Shown one piece after another: positions 7,932-14,787 of a stretch of DNA of 63,526 nucleotides. The notes beneath the pieces were generated by a model, which did not search any database, had not been told where the DNA came from, and saw nothing but the letters and a program-made list of their open reading frames with translations. Origin of the DNA: a virus. Each line of letters starts with the position of its first letter. Position 1 is the stretch's first letter. The stretch spans positions 1 to 63,526 of IMG/VR virus record IMGVR_UViG_3300024182_000007, one strand, 5' to 3'. The position numbers and the translations under genes were made by a program.

Positions 7932-7970
7932 ATACTTATATATAAGTACTATATATATATATATAAGTAT
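7932..7970. repeat. AT-rich inverted repeat beside the integrase; possible att or terminator region
   Basis: ATACTTATATATA (7932-7944) and its exact reverse complement (7958-7970) flank a TA repeat. A perfect 16-bp palindrome, TACTTATATATAAGTA, lies at 7933-7948. The element sits between the convergent 7362 gene and the integrase. Confidence 0.5.
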
Positions 7971-8299
7971 TAAGTATTAGACGTATGCGTGAGCGTTATC
8001 CCCAGATGATCGCATGCCGGATCGCTCAAATCTAAGGCCGTCTTCAGATATCTTTCCGTCGTCTGAATCGATGAGTGCCCGAGGGCGGCGGATATCTGCT
8101 CCAGCCGCGCTCCCCCCTTTCTAGAAAGTTGGGCGAACGTGCGTCTGAGGTCGTGCGGCGCCAGCTTAAAGCCTCGTTCAGACGCGCGTTGACGCACGAT
8201 CTCCCAAATAGCGTTCGAGGATAGAGAGCGGTGGATAGATCCTCTCTCCAAGCTCCTCAGCACGCGAGAGTCATTGCGCTCCCATTCGTCTATATGCAA
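7970..8299 (-). CDS. int: tyrosine recombinase, C-terminal catalytic part (frameshifted from the gene at 8903)
   Basis: It has the C-terminal catalytic set of a tyrosine integrase: HDLRR (His-x-x-Arg), GHSS (second His), and TERYL with the nucleophile Tyr. The frame is open further upstream to about 8413 and reads VVLDLRGKGERIRTIPVPLW, which includes the active-site Lys segment. The ATG at 8299 is therefore not a natural start. Together with the 8903 frame it makes one integrase of about 310 residues. Confidence 0.8.
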   Translation of the reverse strand: MHIDEWERNDSRVLRSLERGSIHRSLSSNAIWEIVRQRASERGFKLAPHDLRRTFAQLSRKGGARLEQISAALGHSSIQTTERYLKTALDLSDPACDHLGITLTHTSNT

Positions 8300-8327
8300 T
8301 AGTGCGGACCATTCTCTGAGGATGGAC

Positions 8328-8903
8328 TCAGCCCAGAGAGGGACGGGGATAGTGCGGATGCGCTCCCCCTTCCCCCTTAGATCTAAGACGACGCGCCGCC
8401 CGTCCCTTATCTTGAAGCTGGCTCCAGATCAATTGTGCGGCCTCTTCTCGTCTCATGCCGCACCCTAACAATAGCGCGATCGCCGACCGATCTCTCGCTT
8501 CATATAGCGGATCGGCACCCTCTTTCGTCTCCAGCAGCCGCGCGCATTCTTCTTTAGAGAGCCAGTTACCGGCGCGCGCCCCTTTCTGAATCGATCCCTT
8601 GATGCGGAGGATGGATAGCGCCGTCTCGGCTGATATCGCGTGATGATCGGCGGCCGTCTGCGCCAGCCTCTTGATGGCCGCGAGGGATTGGTTCCGGGAG
8701 GAGATCGACTTGCCGGAGGAGATCAGATGCCCTATATAGGACTCGACTGTTAACCGATCAAGGGATAAATAGTGCGCCCAGGCGAGAAAAGAGCGCAGCC
8801 GGGAGGAATAAGCGCGGCGGGATTGAGGGGAGGGGAGGAGCTGGACGGCGGCGGAGATCAGATGCTCACCTATAGAGGGAGACGGTAATAGTGCGGCGCT
8901 CAT
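8328..8903 (-). CDS. int: tyrosine recombinase, N-terminal part (ends at a frameshift)
   Basis: The frame holds a core-binding SAM-like domain (about residues 20-110) and the first catalytic Arg in LLLGCGMRREEAAQLIWSQL. After about 8413 it becomes unlike protein and stops at 8328. Removing one A of CAAG (8414-8411) restores ...LIWSQLQIRDGRRVVLDLRG, a continuous integrase. The gene is broken in the sequence as given, by a real mutation, a sequencing error or recoding. A working copy would make this phage temperate. Confidence 0.8.
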   Translation of the reverse strand: MSAALLPSPSIGEHLISAAVQLLPSPQSRRAYSSRLRSFLAWAHYLSLDRLTVESYIGHLISSGKSISSRNQSLAAIKRLAQTAADHHAISAETALSILRIKGSIQKGARAGNWLSKEECARLLETKEGADPLYEARDRSAIALLLGCGMRREEAAQLIWSQLQDKGRAARRLRSKGEGGAHPHYPRPSLG

Positions 8904-9268
8904 TCGCCCCCCGATCTAAATAAATAGTGCTTATAGAATCCAGCAGCTCCATAAGCTCCGCCGATCTGCACCGGCTGTGTAGGCTTTTCAGCCAGTTTTT
9001 GCGCCACCATCCGCGCTAAAATCCTGTCCCTCCTCGGACTCTCCGGAATCATCCAGACGAGTTTACACATGCTCTCGGGCGTAGCCGTTTCCAGCCGGTA
9101 GAGCGCATACCACTTCTTTTTATTCGGCGCGGCGAGCTGATTCCCCAGATAGCCGAAATCGACCCTGAACTCCCTCTCTCTATAGGCGACGGCGTGCCCA
9201 TATAGCCCGTGATTGACGCCCGATCGGATGCGCACGGGGATGGGAGGATCTATCTTTATCTCGCTCAT
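8900..9268 (-). CDS. hypothetical protein (122 aa)
   Basis: The frame overlaps the integrase start (stop at 8900, next ATG at 8903) and takes an ATGA overlap from the repaired upstream gene. It is a mixed alpha/beta basic protein (GLYGHAVAYREREFRVDFGY) with no recognised motif. The gene belongs to the operon running into the integrase and contains one ATAGTGC motif near its end. Confidence 0.6.
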   Translation of the reverse strand: MSEIKIDPPIPVRIRSGVNHGLYGHAVAYREREFRVDFGYLGNQLAAPNKKKWYALYRLETATPESMCKLVWMIPESPRRDRILARMVAQKLAEKPTQPVQIGGAYGAAGFYKHYLFRSGGE

Positions 9269-9493
9269 TCGACCTCTTGCGTCACCATCTCAAAGTCGAA
9301 GCCGTCTGTGCTCCCAGGTCCTCTCAGCGTCACAAACGGACCATTGTGCGCCCGTGCGTCGATTCGTGACCCACCATTGTCCATGCTCAAAATCGGTCTG
9401 TAATTCTCCGATATGGCCCAGTCCTCGATCAAAAGCCGCCGATCTCACGCGGCGTCCCATAGATAACGTGTTCTGCTCAGTTTTCAGTTTCAT
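9265..9493 (-). pseudogene. small hypothetical gene with a +1 frameshift
   Basis: The ATG at 9493 overlaps the previous stop as ATGA. Read straight, the frame stops at 9290 with an Arg/Trp-rich tail. Skipping one T of the TTTT at 9434-9431 gives about 75 residues, including LIEDWAISENYRPILSMDNG and ending FEMVTQEVE. That stop forms ATGA with the next gene at 9268. Natural composition and restored coupling favour the shifted frame. Confidence 0.5.
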
Positions 9494-9846
9494 TCGACTT
9501 CCCCTCTCAGAATGGCCGCCGTCAACAGCGCAATCTGATCCTCCGTTAACGTATTACTGTTCAATAGTGCGGTGAAATGCTCTCTTCTAGCGCACTGCGG
9601 GGTAAGCTGTCCGAGGTTCTGCGTCCGCGCGGGCAACTCGACCGTCGGGATTTTAGCGGACGGCGTTCTCTCCGGGCGCTTTACCGGCTGAACCAGTTTC
9701 CATGCATCCGGCCAGCGTACGACTTCATAAAGCGATATCTCGTTCGGCCTCCCCCCCACTCCCCCTTTTCCGAGTAGATAGATGCCCGTCCCGACGGCAC
9801 GCGGCATCTCCCGTTCTATCGGCGCGCGCGGCCTATAACGGTTCAT
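9490..9846 (-). CDS. hypothetical protein sharing a C-terminal tail with its neighbour
   Basis: The 118-residue protein has a basic, Pro-rich first half and ends with NTLTEDQIALLTAAILRGEV. That tail resembles the end of the gene before it (GTLTDEQIALLVACRLTAGA). The start at 9846 forms ATGA with that gene and lies within an ATAGTGCG motif. Function is unknown. Confidence 0.6.
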   Translation of the reverse strand: MNRYRPRAPIEREMPRAVGTGIYLLGKGGVGGRPNEISLYEVVRWPDAWKLVQPVKRPERTPSAKIPTVELPARTQNLGQLTPQCARREHFTALLNSNTLTEDQIALLTAAILRGEVE

Positions 9847-10271
9847 AGTGCGCCCGCCGTCAGCCTACACGCCACTAATAGTGCGATCTGCTCATCCGTC
9901 AGAGTCCCCGATCTCATCAACTCCGTGAAATCGTCCTCTTTCATCTGCCGCCGCAGCCGCCGCATAGTGCCGTCGATGCCGTTCTGAATGAACTCCCGCG
10001 CTTTATCCGGCGCGCTCAAACGGCCATTAACGTATTTCTCAGCGATCTCAACGGCCTCCTTCCGCGTCTTCCCCGTCCTGCATACGACCGGCGTACCGCA
10101 TAGGATATGAGAGACGACCCACCCGTGACCGCTGAACCCTTCCAATTCGCCTGTCTTATGCAGGCAGAACCCTTCCACTCCCATAAACGCGATTGGATAG
10201 CAGGGGAGGACGGGCTTTTTCTCGTTCGATCTAAGCCAGATAGTGCTCTTTTTCCGCCGTTCGTTCGTCAT
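9843..10271 (-). CDS. hypothetical protein (142 aa) with the LT-D/E-QIALL tail
   Basis: The central region (GHGWVVSHILCGTPVVCRTG followed by TRKEAVEIAEKYVNG) looks like a compact alpha/beta domain. The C-terminus carries the tail shared with the next gene. The ATG at 10271 overlaps an ATAGTGCG motif, and GAAAGGATGAGG lies upstream. Function is unknown. Confidence 0.6.
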   Translation of the reverse strand: MTNERRKKSTIWLRSNEKKPVLPCYPIAFMGVEGFCLHKTGELEGFSGHGWVVSHILCGTPVVCRTGKTRKEAVEIAEKYVNGRLSAPDKAREFIQNGIDGTMRRLRRQMKEDDFTELMRSGTLTDEQIALLVACRLTAGAL

Positions 10272-10280
10272 AGTGCGGCC

Positions 10281-10634
10281 TCATCCTTTCGTCTCAATAG
10301 TGCGTATCACCTTATCGTTATCGCCCAACAACCAGCTACTAGACTGAGAGTTGCGCCTGAGCATGAGCATGAAAGAGGGCTTCCATCCGCCTGTAATCGA
10401 AACCGTCCCGCGTTTTCGCTCGTGTTCGCTTCCATCGGCACCGCAAAAAGCCACTTCGATCCTCGATTGCGACTGAAAGTATAGAATGAACTGCGGCGCC
10501 AGATTACCGCCGTCTACTTTCCCATGCTGGTTGCGCTTCCGATTCAATTCGTAGTAGAGCCGCTCTCCCATCGCGCGGAAAGCGGCTTTTTCCAGTGGCG
10601 TCCATCCGTTTGTCATTTGATCGAAAGCGTTCAT
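10281..10634 (-). CDS. hypothetical protein (117 aa)
   Basis: The start at 10634 forms ATGA with the VWA gene. An N-terminal helix-rich part (WTPLEKAAFRAMGERLYYEL) is followed by a beta-rich part. No known motif was seen. It is the first gene after the MoxR/VWA module. Confidence 0.6.
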   Translation of the reverse strand: MNAFDQMTNGWTPLEKAAFRAMGERLYYELNRKRNQHGKVDGGNLAPQFILYFQSQSRIEVAFCGADGSEHERKRGTVSITGGWKPSFMLMLRRNSQSSSWLLGDNDKVIRTIETKG

Positions 10635-11863
10635 TCACTCATCCTCACAATTTCCCCGAACTCTACCCCTCTGTTAGCCCATTCTGGCGCTACCCACAAC
10701 ACCGGATAATCCGGCGCCGACGGCCGATCTCCACACTCTAGATCTGTCAGATAGATGAGGGCTTTAGGCTGTATTTCCTTCTCCTCAACCCAGTCAAAAA
10801 CCGGCTGGAAGTTCGTTCCGCCGCCGCCTTTCGCCTTGAGTATCAACTCATCCCCTGGCAGAAACTCATCTGTCTTTTGTACGCGCGCGTCGCAATAGAC
10901 CACGTGTATTTTCTCCGGCTTCGCTTCATCGGCTATAGCCTGAATCTCCGTATTGAAAGAAGCCAGCATAGGACCGTCGATACTCCCACTTGTGTCTACA
11001 GCTAGGACCAGCTCTCCCGTATTCTCCTTGACCATACCTGGCAAATATAAACCGGTTGCCACGTATCGCCTATTCGGATGGCTCCAGCTGTAATCGGACG
11101 GAATCGTAGCGGCTACGAACTCTCGGAGGATCTGTTTCCAATCTTGCGGAGACTGGCGCCCGTTCCGCATCTGTCTATCTGCCTCACCGGGCATCTTTCC
11201 AGCCTTACGCGCAGCCATAGCAGCTTGCTCGGCCGCTATCTTCCAATCTTGCTCAGTCGGAATGTCCCCAGAACCGTCTCCAGGATCGTTTTCCTGCCCC
11301 TTTTCCTGCCCGTGCTGGGGTTTTGGACCGCCGGACGACCCTTTACCGCCTGAATCCTTAGAATCGGCCTTAGGGGCATCCTCAAATGTGCCAGTAGGGC
11401 AGGGCTTCCCTTTACCCTGCCCCTGCCCCTGCCCTTTGCCTTGTTTCGGCTGCGGATTCCCTTGAGACTTCCGTTTGGCGTATATCTGCTCTGCTGACAT
11501 CCCCTTATACTGGGCGTCGATAAGGGCTCCTTGCGGAAGAGTCAAACCAGCATCTACTAATAACTGGTTAATGGCGTAATCGCAGGCTACGTTCCACTCG
11601 TATGCGTCTCTGGTTCCGCGTCTGAACACGTGCAGTAAGGCGCAGTGTTCTACCTCATGAGCGTACACTCCTATCAGCTCAGGATCGGAGAGGGTTTCGA
11701 CGAATGGACCATGATAGATAAGATCACGCCCGTTGGTGCACATCGTGGGAGGATTGATAGTATCGTCTCTCGTGGCGTTAAGTCTCATGGCCAACGTCCC
11801 AAAGAACGGATGTTCTAGGAGAAGACGTGTACGCGCTCGCCTCATTCTCAATTCAGGCGTCAT
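10631..11863 (-). CDS. VWA-domain protein with N-terminal metallopeptidase-like domain (DUF2201-like)
   Basis: Residues 69-73 are HEVEH, a zincin-type HExxH motif. A low-complexity Gly/Gln/Lys linker spans about 130-200. The C-terminal VWA domain has a full MIDAS set: DTSGS at 290-294, Thr near 350 and Asp near 374. DUF2201 proteins commonly pair with MoxR ATPases, and a MoxR gene lies two genes upstream. The family is thought to be chaperone-like and to remodel protein or metal complexes; the phage target is unknown. The start makes a TGATG overlap with the 59-residue gene. Confidence 0.85.
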   Translation of the reverse strand: MTPELRMRRARTRLLLEHPFFGTLAMRLNATRDDTINPPTMCTNGRDLIYHGPFVETLSDPELIGVYAHEVEHCALLHVFRRGTRDAYEWNVACDYAINQLLVDAGLTLPQGALIDAQYKGMSAEQIYAKRKSQGNPQPKQGKGQGQGQGKGKPCPTGTFEDAPKADSKDSGGKGSSGGPKPQHGQEKGQENDPGDGSGDIPTEQDWKIAAEQAAMAARKAGKMPGEADRQMRNGRQSPQDWKQILREFVAATIPSDYSWSHPNRRYVATGLYLPGMVKENTGELVLAVDTSGSIDGPMLASFNTEIQAIADEAKPEKIHVVYCDARVQKTDEFLPGDELILKAKGGGGTNFQPVFDWVEEKEIQPKALIYLTDLECGDRPSAPDYPVLWVAPEWANRGVEFGEIVRMSE

Positions 11864-12042
11864 CAGTACACCGCCAGTTCCGCGCCTAAGAGCGCAGATT
11901 CAACCGCCGCTTCCGTCAGATGTGTTTTGACGTGTACGAATTGCTCGAAGCCTATCGCCATCTGTAACGCGAGCGCTCTTTCGCCCGCGTCATTCACGCT
12001 ATCGGCTTCCAATTCCGTTACAGTAATTACCAGGTAAGTCAT
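11863..12042 (-). CDS. small hypothetical protein (59 aa) in the MoxR/VWA module
   Basis: The start codon at 12042 overlaps the previous stop (TAATG), and its own stop overlaps the VWA start (TGATG). The product, MTYLVITVTELEADSVNDAG and onward, has a strand followed by an acidic helix. It is tightly coupled between the coiled-coil and VWA genes. I do not recognise it. Confidence 0.65.
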   Translation of the reverse strand: MTYLVITVTELEADSVNDAGERALALQMAIGFEQFVHVKTHLTEAAVESALLGAELAVY

Positions 12043-12923
12043 TAGATGTAATCCTCCATCGCCTTCATAATCCTTTCGGCATCCTCAGCAACTCTCATCC
12101 TCGCGGTATCCTGCTCTCTCAACTCTTCCGCGTCGTAGCTAGTCAGGTTCCGGCGCATATCGGCCGCTATCCGGTCCAGCTCCTTATCTCTAGTGATGTT
12201 GAGACTCGGGAGGATGTCCAACAGTTCAGTGATATTCGTTACCAGGGAGTCTCTGAAAGCCCCTTGCGTCCCGTTCTCCGTTCTGCTGAAGGACTTAAGG
12301 CGTTCGCTCATTTTCTGCGTCACGTCATAACACCTTTTCCATACGTCTCTCATAGCCGAATCAATGACCGCTTGGGTCTGCTCCTGCATTTCCTCCCTGA
12401 TTCGGCGGGTTTCATCGTCCCCTAGAGAGACTCGGAAGTCTGAAGCATCCGGTAACGGCTGTATCAGCGTCGTAAATTCAAACTTACGCGCGATTTGGGA
12501 AGCTGAGGGATAATCGGCCGCGTTGTACAGTCCGTTAAGCTTCCCTTGAGCATCCACTACGTATCTTGGGTAAGCCTGTAGAAAGTGGTTCAACGCGCTA
12601 TCGAACTCCGCCTTGAAGTCAGCTATCTTAGCGGAGTAGTCGAAGTAGCCAGCAGACGACAGAATGCGGTAACCGTCGTCTCTCCAGGGCAAGGTTCTAA
12701 AATAGTGTTCAGTCCTGGCAGCTCCGGCTATCTTCTTTAACTTCTCCAAGGCGTCCTTCGCAACGAGGGACTTGTTATAACGTCCCATCGTGATGTCGGA
12801 GTTGTGGTTGTCTGAGACTTCTTTATCTACTCGTTTATCGTTTTTCTGCGCGGACCACTGGCGGATATTCAGGGATATCAGCATAGCCCGATCGGTGAGC
12901 GAATGCGTTTGTGTGGCGATCAT
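12042..12923 (-). CDS. coiled-coil-rich protein of the MoxR/VWA module
   Basis: The 293-residue protein is mostly helical with charged heptad-like stretches (KIADFKAEFDSALNHFLQAY, and the Arg/Glu-rich last 60 residues). Proteins of this size between MoxR and VWA genes in phages and mobile elements are sometimes assigned to DUF3150; I cannot confirm that here. It may bridge the ATPase and the VWA protein. Confidence 0.65.
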   Translation of the reverse strand: MIATQTHSLTDRAMLISLNIRQWSAQKNDKRVDKEVSDNHNSDITMGRYNKSLVAKDALEKLKKIAGAARTEHYFRTLPWRDDGYRILSSAGYFDYSAKIADFKAEFDSALNHFLQAYPRYVVDAQGKLNGLYNAADYPSASQIARKFEFTTLIQPLPDASDFRVSLGDDETRRIREEMQEQTQAVIDSAMRDVWKRCYDVTQKMSERLKSFSRTENGTQGAFRDSLVTNITELLDILPSLNITRDKELDRIAADMRRNLTSYDAEELREQDTARMRVAEDAERIMKAMEDYI

Positions 12924-12956
12924 AAGTCAATCCTCTTTCCGCCTGAAAAGCAGCGG

Positions 12957-13022
12957 TATATACGCGCGCGCGTATCTATATATAAAGACTCACCCTTAGA
13001 TATAGACGCGCGCGTGCGTATA
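12957..13022. repeat. CG-alternating imperfect inverted repeat in an intergenic gap
   Basis: Two tracts of alternating CG (ACGCGCGCGCGT near 12962-12973 and ACGCGCGCGT near 13006-13015) are flanked by TATA-rich arms in opposite orientation. The element fills the only sizeable gap inside the module, between the MoxR and coiled-coil genes. It could form a hairpin or unusual DNA structure and may regulate the second half of the module. Confidence 0.45.
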
Positions 13023-13032
13023 AATCGGCGCT

Positions 13033-14016
13033 CTAGAAGATGACCTCCTGATGAGCAATGGCCCATTTCGTAAACTCTTTCGTGGTCTGTAAGCTGGAAT
13101 CCCGAGTAATGGCGTCTTTCATCGCGTACACTCCATATTCCTCTTCCATCCGAGCCATATACTTATGTACGCGGCCGATAGTCTTATCGGTCGTCCGTCT
13201 TGCTAAAGCGGCCGATACAGCGAAACAGGCGGAAGGTTCGCTCTTTTTGGGCACTGGAGCGGTGTCGGGATTCAGGAGAATCGCGTCGATACTCGGGAGC
13301 TGAGAGTACATCCGGGCATAGGCGCAATATTCGACGGCCGGACCATCGCCTATCGCCCCCGCGTATAACTCCTGTTGCAGATCGATTGCAGGCTTTAGCG
13401 CCGTTATTCGACTAATGAACTCCCACGTCCGCGGACATGGAAACGCGCGCTGACTCTTGTCATACGCATGTAGCAGGTGAGGGAAGGAGCGGAGAAAGGC
13501 TATCACCATAGGCTGTATATCGTTCTGAACGGCCCATCGGCTCCAATCCTCCAAATCCACCTCGGCAGTCAGGTGTTGGAATCTGGATCTAAGCGCGGAA
13601 TCCATTCTGTTGACTCCGACGCCTTCATCGTTACCGGCCGCTAATACAACCCATCTCTCCGGTAGAATGTATTCTCCTATCCGCCGATCTAAAACCAGCT
13701 GTAAGCAGGCGTTCTGGACTAGCTGAGGAGCGCGATTCAATTCATCCAGAAAGAGAACTCCTTTAGTCTTGGGGTCATGCGGAAGGAACTCCGGCGTACA
13801 CCAGTGAGCCCTTCCATCGCCGTTCACATGCGGAAGACCGCGCAAGTCCACTGGATCTAATAAGACGGCGCGTATGTCGATCAGATCCAGTCCCAGCCGG
13901 TTAGCGGTCTGCGCTACTACCTGAGACTTGCCGATCCCCGGAGGCCCCCATATAAAACACGGCTGTTTCGCGCTAATCAATAGCTCTAGCGCTGAGGTGA
14001 GCTGACTGGGTTTCAT
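13033..14016 (-). CDS. MoxR-family AAA+ ATPase
   Basis: Residues 24-31 are Walker A (GPPGIGKS) and 88-92 are Walker B (LFLDE). A sensor region follows (AAGNDEGVGVNRMDSALRSRF). The start at 14016 forms ATGA with the zinc-ribbon gene; an upstream ATG at 14052 would overlap that gene. MoxR ATPases act with VWA proteins, and one lies downstream in the same operon. The length is usual for the family. Confidence 0.85.
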   Translation of the reverse strand: MKPSQLTSALELLISAKQPCFIWGPPGIGKSQVVAQTANRLGLDLIDIRAVLLDPVDLRGLPHVNGDGRAHWCTPEFLPHDPKTKGVLFLDELNRAPQLVQNACLQLVLDRRIGEYILPERWVVLAAGNDEGVGVNRMDSALRSRFQHLTAEVDLEDWSRWAVQNDIQPMVIAFLRSFPHLLHAYDKSQRAFPCPRTWEFISRITALKPAIDLQQELYAGAIGDGPAVEYCAYARMYSQLPSIDAILLNPDTAPVPKKSEPSACFAVSAALARRTTDKTIGRVHKYMARMEEEYGVYAMKDAITRDSSLQTTKEFTKWAIAHQEVIF

Positions 14017-14165
14017 CGCGTGGCCTCCGTTTTCGGCTTCCGACGGCGCCACGGTGGAACTTCATTACCCTTTGGATACTTATTAGCGTTAGGGCATCCG
14101 CGCTCGTGACACGGTACACCGTTGATAGCCAATATCTGGCATTGGCTACAGTAAAGCTGTCTCAT
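14013..14165 (-). CDS. small zinc-ribbon protein (50 aa)
   Basis: The sequence begins MRQLYCSQC and has CHERGC further on, giving two Cys pairs, followed by a Lys/Arg-rich tail. GGTGAAGAG lies directly before the ATG, as for the next two genes upstream. The stop overlaps the MoxR start as ATGA. Confidence 0.65.
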   Translation of the reverse strand: MRQLYCSQCQILAINGVPCHERGCPNANKYPKGNEVPPWRRRKPKTEATR

Positions 14166-14169
14166 CTCT

Positions 14170-14421
14170 TCACCTCATCCTTTCGTCTGTATTCGTCTCT
14201 TGTACGTCGATCCCCAACATCCGCGCGTCTTCCACAAATACGCTACACCCTTCCTTCTTCCTCTCAGCGATCCACGCCAGCAGCTCCTCATCCGATCTGT
14301 CACTGGGAATCGTCTCGAATCGCCCATCGGCCGCGCGCGCCACTACTAAAGTATGCGGACTGCCGAATTGCTCCAGCGCCCTTCTCTGCTGTCTTCTCTT
14401 GCCCTGATAATGTCTAGTCAT
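14170..14421 (-). CDS. small hypothetical protein (83 aa)
   Basis: A basic N-terminus is followed by a compact region (LVVARAADGRFETIPSD, then DEELLAWIAERKKEGCSVFV). The start at 14421 forms ATGA with the preceding gene and has AGGTGAAGAG just upstream. No family is recognised. Confidence 0.6.
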   Translation of the reverse strand: MTRHYQGKRRQQRRALEQFGSPHTLVVARAADGRFETIPSDRSDEELLAWIAERKKEGCSVFVEDARMLGIDVQETNTDERMR

Positions 14422-14642
14422 CTCTTCACCTCTAGAGTCTCTAAGGACGCGCTATGGTAAACGCGCGCCATCTCTATCCATTGCTCTCCGGCGCCGTAGA
14501 TCGGCTCCACTAGCAGGCGCACTCTGCCGTAACTGTTCTTAACATCGCGCACCATGCAGGCGATGCGCACTTGCTCAAATTCGACAAGCACGCGCGCACC
14601 TATCGCTGGAAGCATCTCTTTACACGTTTGCGTCTGTTGCAT
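14418..14642 (-). CDS. small beta-rich hypothetical protein, first gene of the leftward unit
   Basis: The 74-residue protein (GARVLVEFEQVRIACMVRDV) looks like a small beta barrel. AGGTGAAGAG precedes the ATG at 14642. It is the first gene after the palindrome-rich divergent region, so it is probably expressed early. Confidence 0.6.
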   Translation of the reverse strand: MQQTQTCKEMLPAIGARVLVEFEQVRIACMVRDVKNSYGRVRLLVEPIYGAGEQWIEMARVYHSASLETLEVKR

Positions 14643-14745
14643 CTCTTCACCTCTCCTCTATCCTAAACATAACCGTGAAGGAATGCAATAATAAATGCAT
14701 ACCACAAGTCAATAATGTGTCTAATAGCCGGTTATACGTTGATTC

Positions 14746-14787
14746 TTAACACTGGTTAAGATGGTAAGGTTAACTATAGTTAAGATG
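14746..14787. promoter_or_regulatory. pair of operator-like palindromes
   Basis: TTAAC-ACTG-GTTAAGATG (14746-14763) and TTAAC-TATA-GTTAAGATG (14770-14787) are direct copies 24 bases apart. Each is an inverted repeat with a variable centre, the usual form of repressor sites. They lie about 100 bases upstream of the first leftward gene. Confidence 0.5.

Larger units (their letters stand above)
8299..10304 (+). repeat. cluster of 12 oriented ATAGTGC motifs
   Basis: ATAGTGCG occurs at 8299, 8349, 8769, 8888, 9564, 9845, 9878, 10270 and 10297, ATAGTGCT at 8924 and 10240, and ATAGTGCC at 9964. All are on the plus strand. They lie inside leftward genes in all three codon phases, and two overlap start codons. 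Only single further copies were noticed elsewhere on this strand (3776, 7755). Confidence 0.7.

Noticed and set aside
8299-10304. ATAGTGCG array as a Haemophilus-type DNA uptake sequence (AAGTGCGGT)
   Set aside because: Only a partial match, confined to 2 kb of a phage with no other sign of such a host.
8299-10304. ATAGTGCG array as a CRISPR or classical tandem repeat
   Set aside because: The unit is too short, spacing is irregular (27-640 bases) and copies lie inside genes.
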